Source: Hyphomicrobiales bacterium (GTDB taxonomy: Bacteria > Pseudomonadota > Alphaproteobacteria > Rhizobiales > Rhizobiaceae). From it: DNA of 64,000 bases. Position numbers and translations under genes: made by a program. Positions 8,747 to 18,265 of the stretch are shown in pieces (position 1 is the stretch's first letter; each line of letters opens with the position of its first letter). The DNA is taken from NCBI GenBank assembly GCA_900469345.1, contig UBWZ01000016.1, forward strand, positions 62,001-126,000. Reading direction: 5' to 3'. The notes beneath the pieces were generated by a model. That model was not told the DNA's origin and did no database searches. It saw only the letters and a list, made by a program, of their open reading frames with translations.

Positions 8747-11366
8747 TGTTCACGATCCTCTGTGGGACGACGATGATCTTTTTCGGCGGGCGGCCATCCA
8801 GAGCCGTTTTCACCGCGTCCATTGCAAGTACCGCGGCCTCGACGGCAGTTTGATCCGCGTCGCGCGGGATTGTCAATTCGCCGCGTTTCTTGCCGTTGAT
8901 CTGAACCGGCAACGTAATCTCGTTTTCGACCACGAGCGCTTCATCAAATGCCGGCCAATCGGCCTCGGTCAATAGACCCGTGTTGCCCAGAACCGCCCAG
9001 CACTCTTCCGAAAGATGCGGCGTCATCGGGGCGACGATCTGCACCAGGATTTCGGCAGCGTTGCGCACGGCAGCCCGGTAGGCGGCGTCGCCCCCTCCGG
9101 CGGCCACGTCAGCCAGCGGCCCGGCCAAGCCGTTCACCAGCTCGTAGATGCGGGCGACGGCCTTGTTGAAGGCGAGCTTGTCGTAGTCCGCCTGGACCGC
9201 CTTCAGGGTTCGATGGGCAAGCTGCGAAATGGCAAGCGCGTCGCCTTCCTTTGCCGGTACGGGCGTAACGGCCGACAGGGCATCGGCCGCTTCGGATACC
9301 AGCCGCCAGAGGCGCTGGGTAAAGCGATGTGCTCCCTCAACGCCGGCTTCAGACCAGATCACGTCGCGGTCCGGCGGAGAGTCCGACAGGACGAAGAAAC
9401 GGGCCGTGTCGGCGCCGTAGGATGCGATGATATCGTCCGGATCAACAACGTTCTTCTTCGACTTCGACATTTTCTCGATCGAGCCGATCGTCACTTCCTC
9501 GCCATTCCTGATCAGGGTGGCGCGGCGCTTACCGTCGGCTTCCTCGATCCGGATGTCGGCAGGTGCGACCCATTCGCCGGCTTGACCGGAGCCGAGGCGA
9601 TAGGTCTCGTGAACGACCATGCCCTGGGTGAACAGGCCCTTGAAGGGTTCTTTCACATCTACATGACCGGTTTCCCGCATCGCTCGGGTAAAGAAGCGGG
9701 AGTAGAGCAGATGCAGGATCGCATGCTCGATGCCGCCAATATACTGGTCGACCGGCAGCCAGTGATTGGCGACCGCCGGATCCGTCGGCACGTCTTCGCG
9801 TGGCGCGGTGAAACGCGTAAAATACCAGCTGGAATCCACGAAAGTGTCCATGGTGTCCGTCTCGCGGCGAGCATCCTTGCCGCAGTGCGGGCAGGCCACG
9901 TGGCGCCAGGTGGGGTGGCGATCAAGCGGGTTGCCCGGCATGTCGAAGGTGACGTCGTCCGGCAGACGGACCGGCAGGTCCGACTTCGGCACCGCGACCA
10001 CGCCGCAATCGTCGCAATGGATGACCGGGATGGGGCAACCCCAGTAGCGCTGGCGCGAAATGCCCCAGTCGCGCAGTCGGAAGTTCACCTTGCGCTCGCC
10101 CTGCGGCGCGTTGCCCACGGTCTGCCCGGCCAGGGTCTCGGCAACCAGCTGGAACGCCTCGTCCGTGGTCTTGCCATCGAGGAAGCGCGAATTGATCATC
10201 ACCCCGTCCTCGACATAGGCGGTGTCGCCCACGGCAAAGCTGGACGCGTCCGCGCCCTTCGGCATGACGACCGGGACAACAGGCAAATTGTACTTGCGCG
10301 CGAAATCCAGGTCGCGCTGGTCGCCGGAGGGGCAGCCGAAGATGGCGCCCGTTCCGTATTCCATGAGCACGAAATTGGCGACGTAGACCGGCAGCTCCCA
10401 AGAGGGGTCGAGCGGATGCCTGACGCGCACACCGATGTCCATGCCCTTTTTCTCAGCCGTCTCCAGCGCAGCCAAGGACGTGCCCTGACGTCGGCATTCT
10501 TCGGCAAAGGCTTCGATAGCCGGATTCCCTGCCGCAGCGGCCTTGGCCAGGGGGTGGTCAGCAGCAATCGCCAGGAAGGATGCGCCGAACAGAGTGTCCG
10601 GCCTGGTCGTATAGACAATCACTTCGGTCTCGCCCGCCGGTGCCGTCTCCGCGACAATCTCCCACCGGATGGTCAGGCCCTCGGAACGCCCGATCCAGTT
10701 TTTCTGCATCAACCGGACCTTTTCAGGCCACTGGTCAAGCGTGTCCAATGCGTCGAGCAAATCCTGGCTGAAATCGGTGATCTTGAAGAACCACTGGACC
10801 AGATCCCGCTGTTCGACCAGCGCGCCCGACCGCCAGCCGCGACCGTCGATCACCTGTTCATTGGCCAGAACGGTCTGATCGACAGGATCCCAGTTAACCT
10901 TCGACTGCTTGCGATAGACGAGGCCCTTTTCCATCATGTCCAGAAAAAGGTGCTGCTGGCGCTGGTAGTATTCGACGTCGCAGGTGGCAAATTCGCGAGA
11001 CCAATCCAGCGACAGGCCCATGGCCTTCAGCTGCTTCTTCATCGATTCGATGTTCTGATAGGTCCAGGTCTTGGGATGGACCTTGTTGTCGCGGGCAGCG
11101 TTTTCGGCCGGCATGCCGAACGCATCCCACCCCATCGGGTGCAGCACGTTGAAACCCCGGGCCCGCTTGTAGCGTGCGACCACGTCACCCATGGCATAGT
11201 TGCGCACGTGTCCCATGTGGATGCGGCCCGACGGATAGGGGAACATCTCGAGGACGTAATACTTCTCGCGCGGATCATCGTTATCGGTTTCGAAAACCTT
11301 CGCATCGGCCCATTTCTGCTGCCAGCGGGGTTCCGCGTCGCGTGGGTTGTAACGTTCAGTCGCCAT
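8736..11366 (-). CDS. leuS: Leucyl-tRNA synthetase
   Basis: Class I aminoacyl-tRNA synthetase charging tRNA-Leu. 876 residues, normal length. The HIGH-like motif HMGH lies at 50-53 and KMSKS near 633-637. Between them sit the CP1 editing domain ([20 protein letters not shown]) and the zinc-type CDDCGVV...CPHCG segment. The C-terminal anticodon-binding domain ends in QRIVNIVA. First gene of the leuS-lptE-holA operon. A long open frame on the opposite strand (9015-11420) is a codon-bias shadow. Confidence 0.98.
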   Translation of the reverse strand: MATERYNPRDAEPRWQQKWADAKVFETDNDDPREKYYVLEMFPYPSGRIHMGHVRNYAMGDVVARYKRARGFNVLHPMGWDAFGMPAENAARDNKVHPKTWTYQNIESMKKQLKAMGLSLDWSREFATCDVEYYQRQQHLFLDMMEKGLVYRKQSKVNWDPVDQTVLANEQVIDGRGWRSGALVEQRDLVQWFFKITDFSQDLLDALDTLDQWPEKVRLMQKNWIGRSEGLTIRWEIVAETAPAGETEVIVYTTRPDTLFGASFLAIAADHPLAKAAAAGNPAIEAFAEECRRQGTSLAALETAEKKGMDIGVRVRHPLDPSWELPVYVANFVLMEYGTGAIFGCPSGDQRDLDFARKYNLPVVPVVMPKGADASSFAVGDTAYVEDGVMINSRFLDGKTTDEAFQLVAETLAGQTVGNAPQGERKVNFRLRDWGISRQRYWGCPIPVIHCDDCGVVAVPKSDLPVRLPDDVTFDMPGNPLDRHPTWRHVACPHCGKDARRETDTMDTFVDSSWYFTRFTAPREDVPTDPAVANHWLPVDQYIGGIEHAILHLLYSRFFTRAMRETGHVDVKEPFKGLFTQGMVVHETYRLGSGQAGEWVAPADIRIEEADGKRRATLIRNGEEVTIGSIEKMSKSKKNVVDPDDIIASYGADTARFFVLSDSPPDRDVIWSEAGVEGAHRFTQRLWRLVSEAADALSAVTPVPAKEGDALAISQLAHRTLKAVQADYDKLAFNKAVARIYELVNGLAGPLADVAAGGGDAAYRAAVRNAAEILVQIVAPMTPHLSEECWAVLGNTGLLTEADWPAFDEALVVENEITLPVQINGKKRGELTIPRDADQTAVEAAVLAMDAVKTALDGRPPKKIIVVPQRIVNIVA

Positions 11367-11545
11367 GGGAATTATTTTCCGGAAGATCAGTTCGAAGATT
11401 TGGGCAGACCTTCACCATGAAAGCCCGCAAGCGTCAAGTTTCGCGGCGTTCGGAGGAGTATCAGAGTTCTAGATGATTGCGCTTGGCACGCTCCTATATG
11501 GGCTTTAAGCCAATGCGCTACAAGGAACGCAGAAGGGTACGCAGG

Positions 11546-12205
11546 ATGACTGTCGAGGATCGTTTGGACGACGTCAGGTCGAGGATTGCAAAGGCGGAAC
11601 AGAGTGCGCATCGGGCTGCCGGCTCCGCTCTACTGGTGGCCGTTTCAAAGACGTTCGAGGCGGATCAGATCCGTCCTGTCATCGCCGCCGGCCAGCGTGT
11701 CTTCGGCGAAAACCGGGTCCAGGAAAGCCGGGGAAAATGGCCAGACCTGAAACAGGAAACGCCAGGTATCGAACTTCATCTGATCGGGCCCCTGCAGTCC
11801 AATAAGGCTGCCGATGCCGTCGCGCTTTTCGATGTCATCGAGACGGTCGATCGCGAGAAGATAGCCCGTGCGCTGGCCGCGGAGATCAAGCAGCAAGGAC
11901 GCAGCGTGCGACTTTACGTCCAGGTCAACACGGGACTCGAGCCCCAAAAGGCCGGGATCGAGCCGAAGGAGACAGTCGCTTTCGTCGAACTGTGCCGGAA
12001 GGAACTGGGCCTCGCGATCGAAGGCCTGATGTGCATTCCCCCGGCTGACGAGAATCCGGGGCCGCATTTCGCGCTTCTCGGCAAACTCGCCAAGGAATGT
12101 GATCTGGACCACCTCTCTATGGGCATGTCCGGCGACTTCGAGACTGCCATCGAATTTGGGGCGACTAGCGTGCGCGTCGGATCTGCCATTTTCGGCACAC
12201 GCTAA
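11546..12205 (+). CDS. YggS/PROSC-family PLP homeostasis protein
   Basis: Pyridoxal-phosphate-binding protein of the YggS/YBL036C family, which buffers PLP and affects amino-acid and keto-acid balance; no classical enzyme activity is settled. 219 residues from the ATG at 11546, which has GCAGG just upstream; the frame is open for 23 more codons but these are Arg-rich and unlikely. The PLP lysine is K35 in LLVAVSKTF. FGENRVQES, HLIGPLQSNK and the C-terminal SMGMSGDFE...GSAIFG are the family signatures. Divergent from leuS. Confidence 0.93.
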   Translation: MTVEDRLDDVRSRIAKAEQSAHRAAGSALLVAVSKTFEADQIRPVIAAGQRVFGENRVQESRGKWPDLKQETPGIELHLIGPLQSNKAADAVALFDVIETVDREKIARALAAEIKQQGRSVRLYVQVNTGLEPQKAGIEPKETVAFVELCRKELGLAIEGLMCIPPADENPGPHFALLGKLAKECDLDHLSMGMSGDFETAIEFGATSVRVGSAIFGTR

Positions 12206-12213
12206 GCCAAAGC

Positions 12214-12245
12214 TGACCCTAGCCCTTCGTCGGGCTTTGCGGTCA
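12214..12245 (+). terminator. Possible hairpin terminator after the YggS-type gene
   Basis: Nested inverted repeat: outer arms TGACC and GGTCA, inner arms AGCCC and GGGCT around TTCGTC. The inner stem is followed by TTTG, a weak T tract. It starts 9 nt after the stop codon. It could be a weak terminator or a structural element before prpE. Confidence 0.4.
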
Positions 12246-12302
12246 TGCCCAAGCTCCCTAGACTACTGCTTCGCAGGCAGTGCCATGTCACGGGAGGTGC
12301 AG

Positions 12303-14243
12303 ATGCAAAGCCGCTATTTCGACGCATACGAGGCATGGCGCCAGGACCCGGACGGGTTCTGGCGGCTGGCGTCGGAAGCGATTGACTGGTTCAGACCGCC
12401 GGACAGCGTCTTCGACGCAAGGCAGGGGGTCTATGGGCGCTGGTTCGTCGGCGGGGAAACGAATACCTGCTACAACTGCCTCGACCGGCAGATCGAGAAT
12501 GGGCGGGGCGAGCAGCTCGCTTTCATTCACGACAGCGCGATGACCGGCGCAGTCAGACGCTTCACGTACCGCGAGACATTGGACGAAGTGACCGCGATTG
12601 CAGCCGTCCTGCGCCGGCTCGGCATCGAAAAGGGCGACCGCGTTATCATCTACATGCCGATGGTGCCCGAGGCGGTGTTCTCCATGCTCGCCTGCGCGAG
12701 GCTGGGTGCGGTTCATTCCGTCGTGTTCGGCGGCTTTGCGGCGCAGGAGCTGGCCGCGCGTCTCAACGATTCGGAAGCGAAACTCATAATCGGCGCCAGC
12801 TGCGGCCTGGAGCCCGGCAAAACGGTCGCCTACAAGCCCCTGATAGACCAGGCGATCGAGCTTGCACGCAACAAGCCGCGGAACTGCCTGATCCTGCAGC
12901 GGCCGGAGCTCACCGTCGAGATCAGGCCCGAACGGGGGGAGCTGGATTTCGCGACAGAGGTGGCACAGGCGCGCGGCGTGGTGGTCGACTGCGTGCCCGT
13001 GCTGGCAACGGATCCGCTCTACATCCTCTACACATCCGGAACGACGGGGCAGCCGAAAGGCGTGGTTCGCGACAATGGCGGCCACATGGTCGCGCTCCAG
13101 TGGAGCATGTTCAACATTTTCGGAATGAAGCCGGGGGAAGTCTTCTGGACAGCCTCCGACATCGGCTGGGTCGTCGGTCATTCCTATATCGTCTACGCAC
13201 CCCTCCTCACCGGCAATACGAGCGTGATCTTCGAGGGCAAGCCTGTCGGGACGCCGGATGCGGGAACGTTCTGGCGGGTCGCTGCAGACCATGGCGTCAA
13301 GATTCTGTTTACAGCCCCGACGGCATTCCGCGCCATCCGTCGCGACGATCCGGAGGGGGAGCTTGTCGATGCTCACGACCTTTCGAACCTGCGCGGATTG
13401 TTTCTCGCCGGCGAACGGGCGGACTCGCAGACGCTCAAATGGGCGGAGCAGAAGCTCAACGTCCCGGTCATCGATCACTGGTGGCAGACCGAGACCGGAT
13501 GGCCTGTTGCCGCAAACACACTGGGTCTTGGCCTGATGCCAGTAAAGCACGGATCGCCAACACGGCCGATGCCGGGATATGCAATCGAGGTTCTCGACGA
13601 TGCCGGCCATCCGGTGCCGCCGGGAACGCTTGGCAATCTGGTGATCCGGCTGCCGCTGCCGCCGGGTTGCCTGCCTAGCTTCTGGAAAGCCGACGAACGG
13701 TTTCGAGAGACCTGTCTTGCGGAGTTTCCCGGCTACTACAAGACTGCAGACGCCGGCGTTATCGACGAAGACGGCTATATCTTCGTCATGGCGCGGACGG
13801 ATGACATCATCAACTGTGCCGGCCATCGCCTGTCGACCGGTGCGATGGAAGAGGTCTGCGCGAAACATTCGGACGTTGCCGAGTGCGCGGTGATCGGCGT
13901 GCATGATGCGGTGAAAGGACAGATTCCTTGCGGCTTCCTGGTGCTGAAGAATCACGTTTCACGGGAAACATCGCAGATCGCTGCGGAAGTGGCACAACTG
14001 GTCAGGGCCGAGATCGGACCGGTCGCCGCCTTCAAGTCGGTCATGATCGTTCCCAAGCTTCCAAAAACCCGATCCGGTAAGATCCTGCGTGGAACGATGC
14101 AGAAAATTGCCGACGACCTGCCCTGGAAGATGCCGGCCACGATCGAGGATCCAGCCACGCTCGACGTGATCACTTCATTGTTGAAGAAGAATGGCTATGC
14201 ACAAACTGAGGGAAGCAGGTCAGTCCCGGCCCCGCCCGCTTAA
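12303..14243 (+). CDS. prpE: Propionyl-CoA synthetase (PrpE-type AMP-forming acyl-CoA ligase)
   Basis: ANL-superfamily ligase converting propionate (and likely other short acids), ATP and CoA to the acyl-CoA. 646 residues from the ATG at 12303, preceded by GGGAGG; an upstream ATG at 12285 is less well placed. The P-loop-like YILYTSGTTGQPKGVVRDNGGH is the PrpE version of the motif. WWQTETGWP and the catalytic lysine in [11 protein letters not shown] (about residue 593) are present. Residues 552-556 (VSRET) come from a parS-like palindrome. The acs paralogue lies 1.2 kb downstream. Confidence 0.9.
   Translation: MQSRYFDAYEAWRQDPDGFWRLASEAIDWFRPPDSVFDARQGVYGRWFVGGETNTCYNCLDRQIENGRGEQLAFIHDSAMTGAVRRFTYRETLDEVTAIAAVLRRLGIEKGDRVIIYMPMVPEAVFSMLACARLGAVHSVVFGGFAAQELAARLNDSEAKLIIGASCGLEPGKTVAYKPLIDQAIELARNKPRNCLILQRPELTVEIRPERGELDFATEVAQARGVVVDCVPVLATDPLYILYTSGTTGQPKGVVRDNGGHMVALQWSMFNIFGMKPGEVFWTASDIGWVVGHSYIVYAPLLTGNTSVIFEGKPVGTPDAGTFWRVAADHGVKILFTAPTAFRAIRRDDPEGELVDAHDLSNLRGLFLAGERADSQTLKWAEQKLNVPVIDHWWQTETGWPVAANTLGLGLMPVKHGSPTRPMPGYAIEVLDDAGHPVPPGTLGNLVIRLPLPPGCLPSFWKADERFRETCLAEFPGYYKTADAGVIDEDGYIFVMARTDDIINCAGHRLSTGAMEEVCAKHSDVAECAVIGVHDAVKGQIPCGFLVLKNHVSRETSQIAAEVAQLVRAEIGPVAAFKSVMIVPKLPKTRSGKILRGTMQKIADDLPWKMPATIEDPATLDVITSLLKKNGYAQTEGSRSVPAPPA
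13955..13970. promoter_or_regulatory. parS-like ParB-binding site inside prpE (imperfect)
   Basis: CGTTTCACGGGAAACA matches the parS consensus at 14 of 16 bases; one mismatch falls in the central CACGTG (CACGGG). It encodes VSRET in the prpE product, the same pentapeptide as the strong site in rsmG. Binding affinity is uncertain because the centre is altered. Confidence 0.5.
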
Positions 14244-14255
14244 GCCGGTTCGGCG

Positions 14256-14489
14256 CTAGCCTTGTGCTGCCATCGTGGCGCGGAGCGCATCATTGATGCG
14301 ATCCTGCCAACCGGGACCATCCTGCTGGAACCAGGCCAGGACGTCGCTGTCGATGCGCAGGCTTACAGTCTCGCGACCATGCGGAACGGCTGGTCGTTCA
14401 ACCGCCGGCGCCGCCTTCTTGGGCGCCGGTTTGAACAAGGCCTCAGCGGCATCCATCGGGTTGACCGGTCTGCGGGGGGTGGATGCCAT
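14256..14489 (-). CDS. Orphan BrnA/DUF4415-like small protein
   Basis: 77 residues. The C-terminal half HGRETVSLRIDSDVLAWFQQ followed by DGPGWQDRINDALRA fits the BrnA-type antitoxin domain (DUF4415), a ribbon-helix-helix-like DNA-binding fold. The N-terminal 40 residues are Pro/Ala/Lys-rich and look unstructured. BrnA normally follows the BrnT ribonuclease toxin, but no BrnT-like frame lies on either side: trcR is 36 nt upstream and prpE is convergent. A GGAG sits 9 nt ahead of the ATG. It may be a stand-alone regulator rather than an antitoxin. Confidence 0.75.
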   Translation of the reverse strand: MASTPRRPVNPMDAAEALFKPAPKKAAPAVERPAVPHGRETVSLRIDSDVLAWFQQDGPGWQDRINDALRATMAAQG

Positions 14490-14525
14490 GGTCTCAGTCT
14501 CCGTTACAGCCGCCGGCTGCGATCA

Positions 14526-15233
14526 CTAGAAGCGATCGTCCTCGTCTTCCTCATTGCGCGTCGACTTGAGGGAAGAGAGTTTGGCGAAGACAGCGTCCGC
14601 ATCGATCTCCTTTTCTTCCTCGCGGTCGCTGCGGTAGCTGAAGCCGAGGTTTTCGGTTTCGGACGCAGGCTGCAGGGAAGCACCAAGTTCGGCAGCGGTC
14701 GGAAGCGGGCGGCCCTTGGATGCCTTTTCGACTTCCAAATCGAGATCGATCTGGCTGCAGAGGCCGAGCGTTACCGGATCCATCGGAGCGAGGTTTGCCG
14801 CATTCCAATGGGTCCGCTCGCGGATCTGCTCGATCGTCGACTTGGTGGTGCCGACAAGACGCGAGATCTGCGCATCCTTAAGTTCCGGATGGTTGCGAAC
14901 CAGCCAGAGAATGGCGTTTGGCCTGTCCTGACGCTTGGAAACCGGCGTGTAGCGCGGGCCACGGCGCTTGGATTCAGGGACGCGCACCTTCGGATCCGAA
15001 AGCTTGAGCCGGTAGTTGATGTCGCCTTCGCCGCGCTGGATCTCGTCACGCGACAGCTGGCCTGTCGCGATAGGATCCAGGCCCTTGATTCCCTGCGCCG
15101 CTTCGCCGTCAGCAATAGCCTTCACCTCGAGGGGATGCAGTTTGCAGAACTGAGCGATCTGTTCGAAGGAAAGAGCAGTATTGTCGACCAGCCACACGGC
15201 GGTCGCCTTCGGCATGAGCAGCTGTTGAGCCAT
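14526..15233 (-). CDS. trcR: TrcR-type DUF1013 cell-cycle transcription factor
   Basis: DUF1013 proteins are alphaproteobacterial; the Caulobacter member TrcR is reported to associate with RNA polymerase and affect cell-cycle transcription. 235 residues from the ATG at 15233 (AGAGGA 8 nt upstream): MAQQLLMPKATAVWLVDNTA opens the protein, a HTH-like section follows (ISRLVGTTKSTIEQIRERTH), and the tail is acidic (RNEEDEDDRF). The frame is open upstream but without a better start. It is divergent from acs over 220 bp. Confidence 0.88.
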   Translation of the reverse strand: MAQQLLMPKATAVWLVDNTALSFEQIAQFCKLHPLEVKAIADGEAAQGIKGLDPIATGQLSRDEIQRGEGDINYRLKLSDPKVRVPESKRRGPRYTPVSKRQDRPNAILWLVRNHPELKDAQISRLVGTTKSTIEQIRERTHWNAANLAPMDPVTLGLCSQIDLDLEVEKASKGRPLPTAAELGASLQPASETENLGFSYRSDREEEKEIDADAVFAKLSSLKSTRNEEDEDDRF

Positions 15234-15356
15234 GGATATAGTTCCTCTGTCCGTCCGCGCCGGTGTCGCGGGCCGTGGGTAGCAAACCACAAATTTCCGG
15301 GAATTCATTGCTGCTATAATCGAAAAGGCGTCCGATTGCAATTCTTCATGAAGGGT

Positions 15357-15399
15357 GACCGTTTGTCTAATTGCCGGTGCCGCACCAACTGCTATGAAT
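15357..15399 (+). promoter_or_regulatory. Putative acs promoter with GAC-N5-GTCTAAT element
   Basis: GAC at 15357-15359 and GTCTAAT at 15365-15371 form a spaced half-palindrome directly over a candidate -35 TTGCCG (15371-15376). A -10-like TATGAA follows 16 nt later (15393-15398), 55 nt before the acs start. A similar element lies upstream of the MHS permease at 34414. I recall that CrbR/ErbR/MctR-type response regulators activate acs-class genes in other proteobacteria through GTCTAAT-like sites; linking this site to them is inference. Confidence 0.4.
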
Positions 15400-15417
15400 C
15401 CGACATATGACTTTGAT

Positions 15418-15438
15418 CTGCTTCGGCGATCGAAGCAG
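15418..15438 (+). repeat. Inverted repeat in the acs leader
   Basis: Perfect 8-bp arms CTGCTTCG (15418-15425) and CGAAGCAG (15431-15438) around GCGAT. It ends 3 nt before the GGGAGGA ribosome site of acs, so an RNA hairpin here could affect initiation; it could also be an operator. Confidence 0.6.
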
Positions 15439-15453
15439 GCAGGGAGGAATGGC

Positions 15454-17406
15454 ATGTCCGAAAAACTCTATCCGGTACTGAAGTCCACGAAGGCTCACGC
15501 GCTGATCGACCGGGACAAGTATGAGAAATGGTACGAAGAAAGCGTCGAGGATCCGGACAAGTTCTGGGGTAAACACGGCAAGCGCATCGACTGGTACAAG
15601 CCATTCACGAAGGTGAAGAACACGTCGTTTACCGGCAAGGTCTCGATCAAATGGTTCGAAGACGGGCTGACCAATGTATCCTACAATTGCATCGATCGCC
15701 ACCTGAAGACCCACGGCGAACGTACGGCGATCATCTGGGAGGGCGACAACCCCTACATCGACAAGAAGGTCACCTACAACCAGCTTTATGATCAGGTCTG
15801 CCGGCTCGCCAACGTGATGAAGAAGCATGGGGTCAAGAAGGGCGACCGCGTCACCATCTACATGCCGATGATCCCGGAGGCCGCCTATGCGATGCTGGCC
15901 TGCGCGCGCATCGGGGCCGTGCATTCGGTGGTCTTCGGCGGTTTTTCGCCGGAGGCTCTGGCCGGCCGCATCGTCGACTGCCAGTCTACCTTCGTGATCA
16001 CCTGCGACGAGGGCGTTCGCGGCGGCAAGCCGGTGCCACTCAAGGAAAACACGGATACGGCCGTCCGCATCGCAGCCAAGCAATATGTGACGATCGACAA
16101 GGTGCTCGTTGTTCGCCGCACCGGCGGCAAGACGAACTGGGCGCCGGGTCGCGACCTCTGGTACCACCAGGAAATCAACAGCGTGAAGGGCCACTGCGAA
16201 CCGGTGAAGATGAAGGCCGAAGATCCGCTTTTCATCCTCTACACCTCCGGATCGACCGGCAAGCCAAAAGGCGTGCTCCACACCACCGGCGGCTACCTCG
16301 TCTATGCGGCGATGACGCACGAATACACCTTCGACTACCACGACGGGGATATCTACTGGTGCACGGCCGATGTGGGCTGGGTGACCGGCCATTCCTACCT
16401 CGTCTACGGGCCGCTGGCGAACTGCGCGACGACGTTGATGTTCGAGGGCGTGCCGAATTTCCCCGACCAGGGTCGGTTCTGGGAAATCGTCGACAAGCAC
16501 AAGGTGAACATCTTCTACACGGCACCGACCGCCATCCGCTCGCTGATGGGTGCGGGCGACGAATTCGTGAAGCGCTCATCCCGACAAAGCCTGCGGCTGC
16601 TCGGAACGGTCGGCGAACCGATCAATCCCGAAGCCTGGGAGTGGTATCATGGCGTGGTTGGCGACCGGCGCTGCCCGGTGGTCGACACCTGGTGGCAGAC
16701 CGAAACCGGCGGGCACATGATCACGCCGCTGCCGGGAGCAACCGATCTCAAACCTGGCTCGGCTACCAAGCCGTTCTTCGGGGTCAAGCCGCAGCTGGTC
16801 GACAACGAGGGACATGTGCTCGAAGGTGCGGCCGACGGCAATCTCTGCATTACCGACAGCTGGCCAGGGCAGATGCGCACCGTCTACGGCGACCACGAAC
16901 GCTTCATCCAGACCTATTTCTCCACCTACAAGGGAAAGTATTTCACCGGTGACGGCTGCCGCCGAGATGCGGATGGATATTACTGGATCACGGGCCGGGT
17001 CGACGACGTGCTGAACGTCTCCGGCCACCGGCTGGGCACGGCGGAAGTGGAGTCTGCCCTGGTTTCCCATCACCTCGTGTCGGAGGCGGCCGTGGTCGGA
17101 TATCCTCACACCATCAAGGGGCAAGGGATCTACTGCTACGTCACCCTGATGGCTGGCAACGACGGCACGGACGCGCTGCGGCAGGAGCTCGTCAAGCATG
17201 TGCGCAACGAGATCGGCCCGATCGCAGCGCCGGACAAGATCCAGTTTGCGCCAGGCCTTCCAAAGACCCGTTCCGGAAAGATCATGCGGCGGATCCTGCG
17301 CAAGATCGCCGAGGACGATTTCGGCGCGCTGGGCGACACCTCGACGCTGGCCGATCCAGCCGTCGTGGACGACCTGATCGCCAACCGGCAGAACAAAACA
17401 GCGTAG
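15454..17406 (+). CDS. acs: Acetyl-CoA synthetase (AMP-forming)
   Basis: Activates acetate with ATP and CoA. 650 residues, the standard Acs length; ATG at 15454 follows GGGAGGA. Motifs: [20 protein letters not shown] (ATP-binding loop), [35 protein letters not shown], and the catalytic lysine in [11 protein letters not shown] at about residue 609, the position that is reversibly acetylated in enterobacterial Acs. An inverted repeat and a candidate activator element lie in its leader. Confidence 0.97.
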   Translation: MSEKLYPVLKSTKAHALIDRDKYEKWYEESVEDPDKFWGKHGKRIDWYKPFTKVKNTSFTGKVSIKWFEDGLTNVSYNCIDRHLKTHGERTAIIWEGDNPYIDKKVTYNQLYDQVCRLANVMKKHGVKKGDRVTIYMPMIPEAAYAMLACARIGAVHSVVFGGFSPEALAGRIVDCQSTFVITCDEGVRGGKPVPLKENTDTAVRIAAKQYVTIDKVLVVRRTGGKTNWAPGRDLWYHQEINSVKGHCEPVKMKAEDPLFILYTSGSTGKPKGVLHTTGGYLVYAAMTHEYTFDYHDGDIYWCTADVGWVTGHSYLVYGPLANCATTLMFEGVPNFPDQGRFWEIVDKHKVNIFYTAPTAIRSLMGAGDEFVKRSSRQSLRLLGTVGEPINPEAWEWYHGVVGDRRCPVVDTWWQTETGGHMITPLPGATDLKPGSATKPFFGVKPQLVDNEGHVLEGAADGNLCITDSWPGQMRTVYGDHERFIQTYFSTYKGKYFTGDGCRRDADGYYWITGRVDDVLNVSGHRLGTAEVESALVSHHLVSEAAVVGYPHTIKGQGIYCYVTLMAGNDGTDALRQELVKHVRNEIGPIAAPDKIQFAPGLPKTRSGKIMRRILRKIAEDDFGALGDTSTLADPAVVDDLIANRQNKTA

Positions 17407-17418
17407 CGGTTCCTGCCA

Positions 17419-17865
17419 TCAATCGCGGTCGCAGACCTCCGGGGGTTTGCGGCCGCCGTCGTAAGGATGAGCCAGGCCGGCCAGCAAGAGATCGCTCCCG
17501 ACGTCGCGACCGTCCGAAAGGGTGACGTTCGCGACGATGCGGCCAAAGTATTTGTCGCCGGAGATGCGCGTGAGCTGTATCGTCGGTGAAGCAGAGGCCA
17601 TGTCTTCGAGCACGTGCTGCGCCTGTTCGGCGCCCGCCCTGATGAGGTCACAGTGCGAATGGATTTCCGGCGCATCGATGCCGCGTATCCGGACATAGAC
17701 TTCCATGGTCTGCTGTGGCCATGGGCGCGCCTCCACGAGAATGGTGTCGCCATCGATGACGCGAAGGATTTCCGCCGTTACCGGCCCAGCAATCTCTTCC
17801 CGTGCCCGGATCGTCTCCGGGCAGAGCAGCGTCAGACAGAAGAGTGCGAAAAAAGTGGAGCGCAT
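17419..17865 (-). CDS. Secreted thermonuclease (SNase)-family protein
   Basis: 148 residues. The first 21 look like a signal peptide (MRSTFFALFCLTLLCPETIR), so export to the periplasm is likely. The SNase core follows: VIDGDTILVEA, then RIRGIDAPEIHSHCD and GRIVANVTLSDGRDVGSDLLL. The RIRGIDAPE arginine is retained; the second catalytic arginine is replaced or shifted near DKYFGRIVA. The family hydrolyses nucleic acids, but small alpha-type members are mostly uncharacterised. Convergent with acs, with a 12-nt gap. Confidence 0.85.
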   Translation of the reverse strand: MRSTFFALFCLTLLCPETIRAREEIAGPVTAEILRVIDGDTILVEARPWPQQTMEVYVRIRGIDAPEIHSHCDLIRAGAEQAQHVLEDMASASPTIQLTRISGDKYFGRIVANVTLSDGRDVGSDLLLAGLAHPYDGGRKPPEVCDRD

Positions 17866-17913
17866 GAAAGGAATAAATTCCGGATCAAGCGCGAAGTCAA
17901 TAGGAATATTTAC

Positions 17914-18132
17914 TTAGAAGTCGATGGCCCGGCCATTGATTTCCCAGTCACCGAAGCGGGCAGGGTCAGCACCACCGCGGCCACCATGCTCCGGTGCGAC
18001 TTCGGCGGGAACTGACGCCCTGCGGCGCTCCTCGGCTTCCTGCAAAGCGCGTTGCGCTGCTGGGGAGAGGACCTTCTGTGGCGTCTCGGTGGGGTGGGGA
18101 AGGTCTGTATTGTCGTTATCTGCAGTCTGCAT
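17914..18132 (-). CDS. SDHAF4-like (DUF1674) succinate dehydrogenase assembly factor
   Basis: 72 residues from the ATG at 18132 (a TTG two codons earlier is possible). The C-terminus GGADPARFGDWEINGRAIDF is the diagnostic DUF1674 motif shared with mitochondrial SDHAF4, which binds the flavinylated SdhA subunit and aids complex II assembly. The N-terminal half is low-complexity and probably disordered. No sdh genes are in the window, so the role rests on the domain. Confidence 0.85.
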   Translation of the reverse strand: MQTADNDNTDLPHPTETPQKVLSPAAQRALQEAEERRRASVPAEVAPEHGGRGGADPARFGDWEINGRAIDF

Positions 18133-18265
18133 AGTCAATCATCAGACGGTTTATTGAAATCAAGGGGCGAACTGGCCACATCATAGGCGGTTCCGGCAAC
18201 CGGGAAAAGCCTTCGGTCTCAAGAGAATGGTTCCCGTCGCGGATATGGCAAGAGGAGAAATGACG

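Noticed and set aside
9015-11420. 801-codon open frame antisense to leuS
   Set aside because: It mirrors leuS over its whole length, the product has no recognisable domain, and long antisense frames are expected from high-GC codon bias.
12288-13955. 555-codon frame antisense to prpE
   Set aside because: Shadow of prpE with His/Arg-rich, domain-free translation.
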